From Physcomitrium patens (lineage: Eukaryota; Streptophyta; Bryopsida; Funariales; Funariaceae), in contig NC_037253.1 of the NCBI RefSeq assembly GCF_000002425.4, positions 13,679,421 through 13,743,420 on the forward strand: a stretch of DNA of 64,000 bases, read 5' to 3'. The notes beneath the pieces were generated by a model. It saw only the letters and a list, made by a program, of their open reading frames with translations. It was not told where the DNA came from and ran no database searches. Every line of letters starts with the position of its first letter. Position 1 is the first letter of the stretch. A program made the position numbers and the translations under genes. Shown in pieces: positions 60,946 through 64,000 of this stretch.

Positions 60946-62500
60946 TCAATCTGAAGAAAATCGGCGCGATTAATTCTTTCCGTAGCACGTTTTTGTATCG
61001 AGATTTGACAATGTAGACGAGCAAATTATTGAATGCGTCAATCGTCACTAGAACAATAGGATCCTGTTGCCGACATTCGATCGTCAAATTGATGTATCTG
61101 GCGCGTCCATCCTTCACATGAACACATACCATTGCACAATGTCCACAAATAAAGAAGCACATGTGTTTTGCAGACAGTAACGGCGGAACATCATTTAATC
61201 TTGGGAGATGTGGAGGTTCGGCTTATCTGTAGAGGTGATACTGCATTACTTTTGCTTCGTGATCGCTTCTGCAAGCTGCAAACGCTTCACTCGAGGGTAT
61301 GAGTGCCAATGATGTCACCACCGCATACCACATGTGACCGGGTTTTCTACTTCTTTCGATTGGAGGTAGCAATTAAACAGTGAAATTCTCAATCCGAATT
61401 GTGTTCGTTTCGTCACAACTCTCAGTTGCCTGAATGTCCTTCCACTCGGTGACTGACGACTGTGTTGAACTGTGTACATATTTTAAGAAATACTTGTGTT
61501 TTGTAGACATCTTCCCTTACGTCTAGACTCTGCTTTGCATGAAATAACACATGCAGAAATGACAACACCCATCTCTTACACACCTGACACTGCAAAATGT
61601 GCAAACCTTTGTGAATTACGGTGTGATGATTTCAATAAGCTCTTGATTTATTTTGTGGCGCGATGAACATTTTCTGGCAGAGTATGATACGCAAGTTTCT
61701 GCTGGATTAGTTACGATGGGTATGTTCACAATACGTTGGTTCTGGGTAAAAAAGACAGTTGGTAAGTGGTAGGCTAGTTATCAACCACTGTGTGGATTCA
61801 ACCACGCTTTTTAGTGTTTGTTTGTGTTGGACATGTTTTCTCCAATGAAGCTTTGCTTCGGTCATCTTCACCGCTGCATATCATGTTGTCCGTACACGGT
61901 ACCTCTTCTAAAACCGATACACCATCCAGTTTCAATCCTTGTCACTGACAGCAATACTACCAACTTGAGTAAAGCTTCACCTCCCTTTGAACGTTAAAAT
62001 ACTTCGACTTCGTGCTTGGGGAGGGAAAAGGAGATGAATTGCACGTTTCTGATATTTTGAGAAGATAAAAGCAGACTTCTATCATGTACAATCATGTAGA
62101 TACATGCAGTTGTTACTTGGCAGTGGTCGTATAAAATTAGTAACTGCATGTATGATGCGAATCATCGTAGAATCAGAAATTGGTATGTTCCAATGAACCA
62201 TCAAAGTTTTCGAAAAGAATAGATGATATATTACAAAACATACAACCTGTCATGAAATGATTTGTCTCTAGTATTATCAAAGAATTCTAGCAGTGAAGCA
62301 AGAAAGAATGGGAATAAAAATAACTCAACCAATCCAACAGTCAATCGATGGCTCAATTCAAACACTTCTCAGAATCAGCATTCACGTCAAGTTTCGGTTA
62401 CTTGTGGATTTCCTGAGAAGCAACTTTATTGTTCAAGATACCCACATGCTAATAACAAGGTCTACCATGCTCTTTGTATTTTTAATTTTTAATTTTTAAT
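60946..62500. other. Receptor kinase 3' UTR and intergenic DNA
   Basis: No further gene is recognised. GC falls towards the right. Confidence 0.4.
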
Positions 62501-63673
62501 ATTTTTCTTTCTTGACATGGGTTATTGAAAATATAGATTATGAAAAGCATTTTGATTGAAAATGATCATATTTGTTTTCAAAACAAGCTTTTAACATTGA
62601 AGTCAAGTTGTGAGGTTTGGTTTTCAGGTGTATTACCTGCTAGGTAGGCAAATTTACATATAAACATACGTATTTATATCATGTTAGAAAAAAAAATAAA
62701 AAAAATAAAATACTAAGAACACTAAAAAAAAAAATTAAATTTACTTTCACTGAAGTCAATTACTAGTTAATAATATTTTACTGATTGTATTATGAAGGTT
62801 TAAACCCAAAATTATTATTTTCTCGAAAAAAATGTATACAATTATTGTCATCATTTTTAAACTTTTCTATCTTATCTGCAATTCAACAAGTTTTACTATC
62901 AATAAACATATTGATGAAATCCACAATTATCATAATGCAATAACTTTCTAATAATTAGTTTTCAAGATAATTTTGAAACTAATGATATATATACTTTTTG
63001 TAATATCTGATTTTCTTTAATTTGACCTATAATATATATTATATTTTTTTAAAGATTAAAATCAAATTATGAATATTGCACAATTTATTAAAAATTTAGG
63101 GTAACACAATTTAATATATTTTATCTTTTCTGTTTTCTTGTATACCAATAATGATGGATTCGATCTGATCATGATTCAAATATTGACCTAAAAACTTTCT
63201 TTGAATATATGGTATAATCTAAATTAATCAGAGAAATGATCAAAAGTGGTATTTTATTTCAATGATAAATGTGCGAATTCTGTAGTGCTACACAACTTGT
63301 GATCAGTATGTTGAGTCAGTATCAAAGTTCAGTTTCTAAGTGATAGAATTTAGAATATTATTGTGTATTAACACATATTACATGACTTATATTTCATGAG
63401 AATCATTGTCAAAGATTAATAGAATTGAACACAATTTATAATAATTCAAGTTCAAAGATCCGACACTTCAACATTCAAATACATGTATATGTCAAAAATT
63501 GATTGTTTGCATATTAATGCATTTTGGTGCAAAAATGAATTTGACACATAATTCAAGATACAGTGGATATTCATTTTTCCCTTAGAATTTGAACCAAAAA
63601 ATAAAATAAAATAAAATAAAAATAATGTTTATTCACTTTGAAAAATATTTATAATGAATGCCCATAAGAATAA
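62501..63673. other. AT-rich 5' flank of the CFAP58 gene
   Basis: Strongly AT-rich, with A-runs near 62.7 kb and an (AAAAT)n stretch near 63600-63622. An in-frame TAA directly precedes the next gene's ATG. No gene is seen. Confidence 0.4.
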
Positions 63674-64000
63674 ATGGAGAATAATGATGATAGACAAGAT
63701 TTATATCCCGAAGCATCATCATCCATGGGTGATTTTGAGGATCGGGCTTTTGCTACACTTGACAAAAATGTTAAGGAATTCCTTGCGGAAATCCAAGGAG
63801 AAACGGCTTTGGATGGATTTCGCAAGGAGTATGAAATGCTTTATGCCACAATTCAAAAACAACACAATTTTGAAAAAATATTGCACCAACAACATCAAAA
63901 CCTTTCCATAGCAATAGCCAAAAATAAGAAAACCATGAAAGATGTGGAAAAAATAAATGAACAACATCAAATCACCATAGCCCAACTAAAAAATGATATT
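63674..64000 (+). CDS. CFAP58: Cilia- and flagella-associated protein 58 (CFAP58), N-terminal part
   Basis: An ATG at 63674, straight after an in-frame TAA, opens a frame that runs to the window edge without a stop (109 codons). It begins MENNDDRQDLYPEASSS. The following charged coiled-coil sequence aligns with the start of animal and algal CFAP58 (CCDC147): AFATLDKNVKEFLAEIQGET, FRKEYEMLYATIQKQH and EQHQITIAQLKNDI correspond to the AFEEM..., FRIEYERLH... and DDQTTIASLKKEI blocks of the human protein. CFAP58 is an axonemal coiled-coil protein needed for sperm flagella. In a land plant it would act in motile sperm, so expression should be confined to antheridia. The match is from memory of the family and is good over the whole visible length. 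Confidence 0.75.
   Translation, partial: MENNDDRQDLYPEASSSMGDFEDRAFATLDKNVKEFLAEIQGETALDGFRKEYEMLYATIQKQHNFEKILHQQHQNLSIAIAKNKKTMKDVEKINEQHQITIAQLKNDI

Noticed and set aside
1-64000. tRNA, rRNA and CRISPR features
   Set aside because: I saw no cloverleaf with A and B boxes, no rRNA-like stretch and no spaced repeat array on reading both strands. A tRNAscan or Infernal run would be decisive and was not possible.

Overview
The window is nuclear DNA from a land plant. Genes have many short GT-AG introns, one enzyme carries a plastid transit peptide, and the repeats are plant-type LTR retroelements and a PIF/Harbinger transposon. A frame at the right edge matches CFAP58, a motile-cilium protein. 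Together with low GC and abundant chromoviruses, this points to a plant with swimming sperm, most likely a moss. The species is an inference.

Layout. (1) 1-1.63 kb: C-terminal part of a NACK-type kinesin, + strand. (2) 2.6-7.4 kb: an old Ty1/copia element, - strand, with both LTRs and a near-matching target duplication. (3) 8.8-16.7 kb: two related mitochondrial carrier genes of the SLC25A44 type, both - strand, in a partly duplicated block that also holds an unidentified conserved frame and, between the carriers, an unidentified spliced + strand frame. (4) 16.7-18.4 kb: unique DNA with telobox and ACGT motifs but no gene I can name. (5) 18.45-29.8 kb: very AT-rich DNA with two decayed chromoviruses in opposite orientation. 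(6) 29.8-30.7 kb: a small GC-rich island that looks like a gene 5' end. (7) 31.2-34.8 kb: a decayed PIF/Harbinger transposon with long inverted repeats. (8) 35.4-48.2 kb: an old + strand chromovirus split by a young - strand copy of the same family; each insertion has its own perfect 5-bp target duplication. (9) 50.1-56 kb: six-exon gene for the plastid carbamoyl-phosphate synthase large subunit, with an ACGT-rich promoter. (10) 58.7-60.9 kb: a two-exon LRR receptor-like kinase with altered catalytic motifs. (11) 63.67 kb to the edge: start of CFAP58.

The host genes are unrelated in function: cytokinesis, mitochondrial transport, pyrimidine/arginine precursor synthesis, cell-surface signalling and sperm flagella. 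They lie in gene-bearing segments separated by AT-rich transposon blocks. The most unusual signals are in the chromovirus family. The 11 bases just inside the 5' LTR are exactly complementary to 11 LTR bases lying 31 nt downstream of a TATA box, which is the arrangement of self-primed Tf1/sushi-type elements. The family also carries an extra conserved reading frame between the chromodomain and the 3' LTR.
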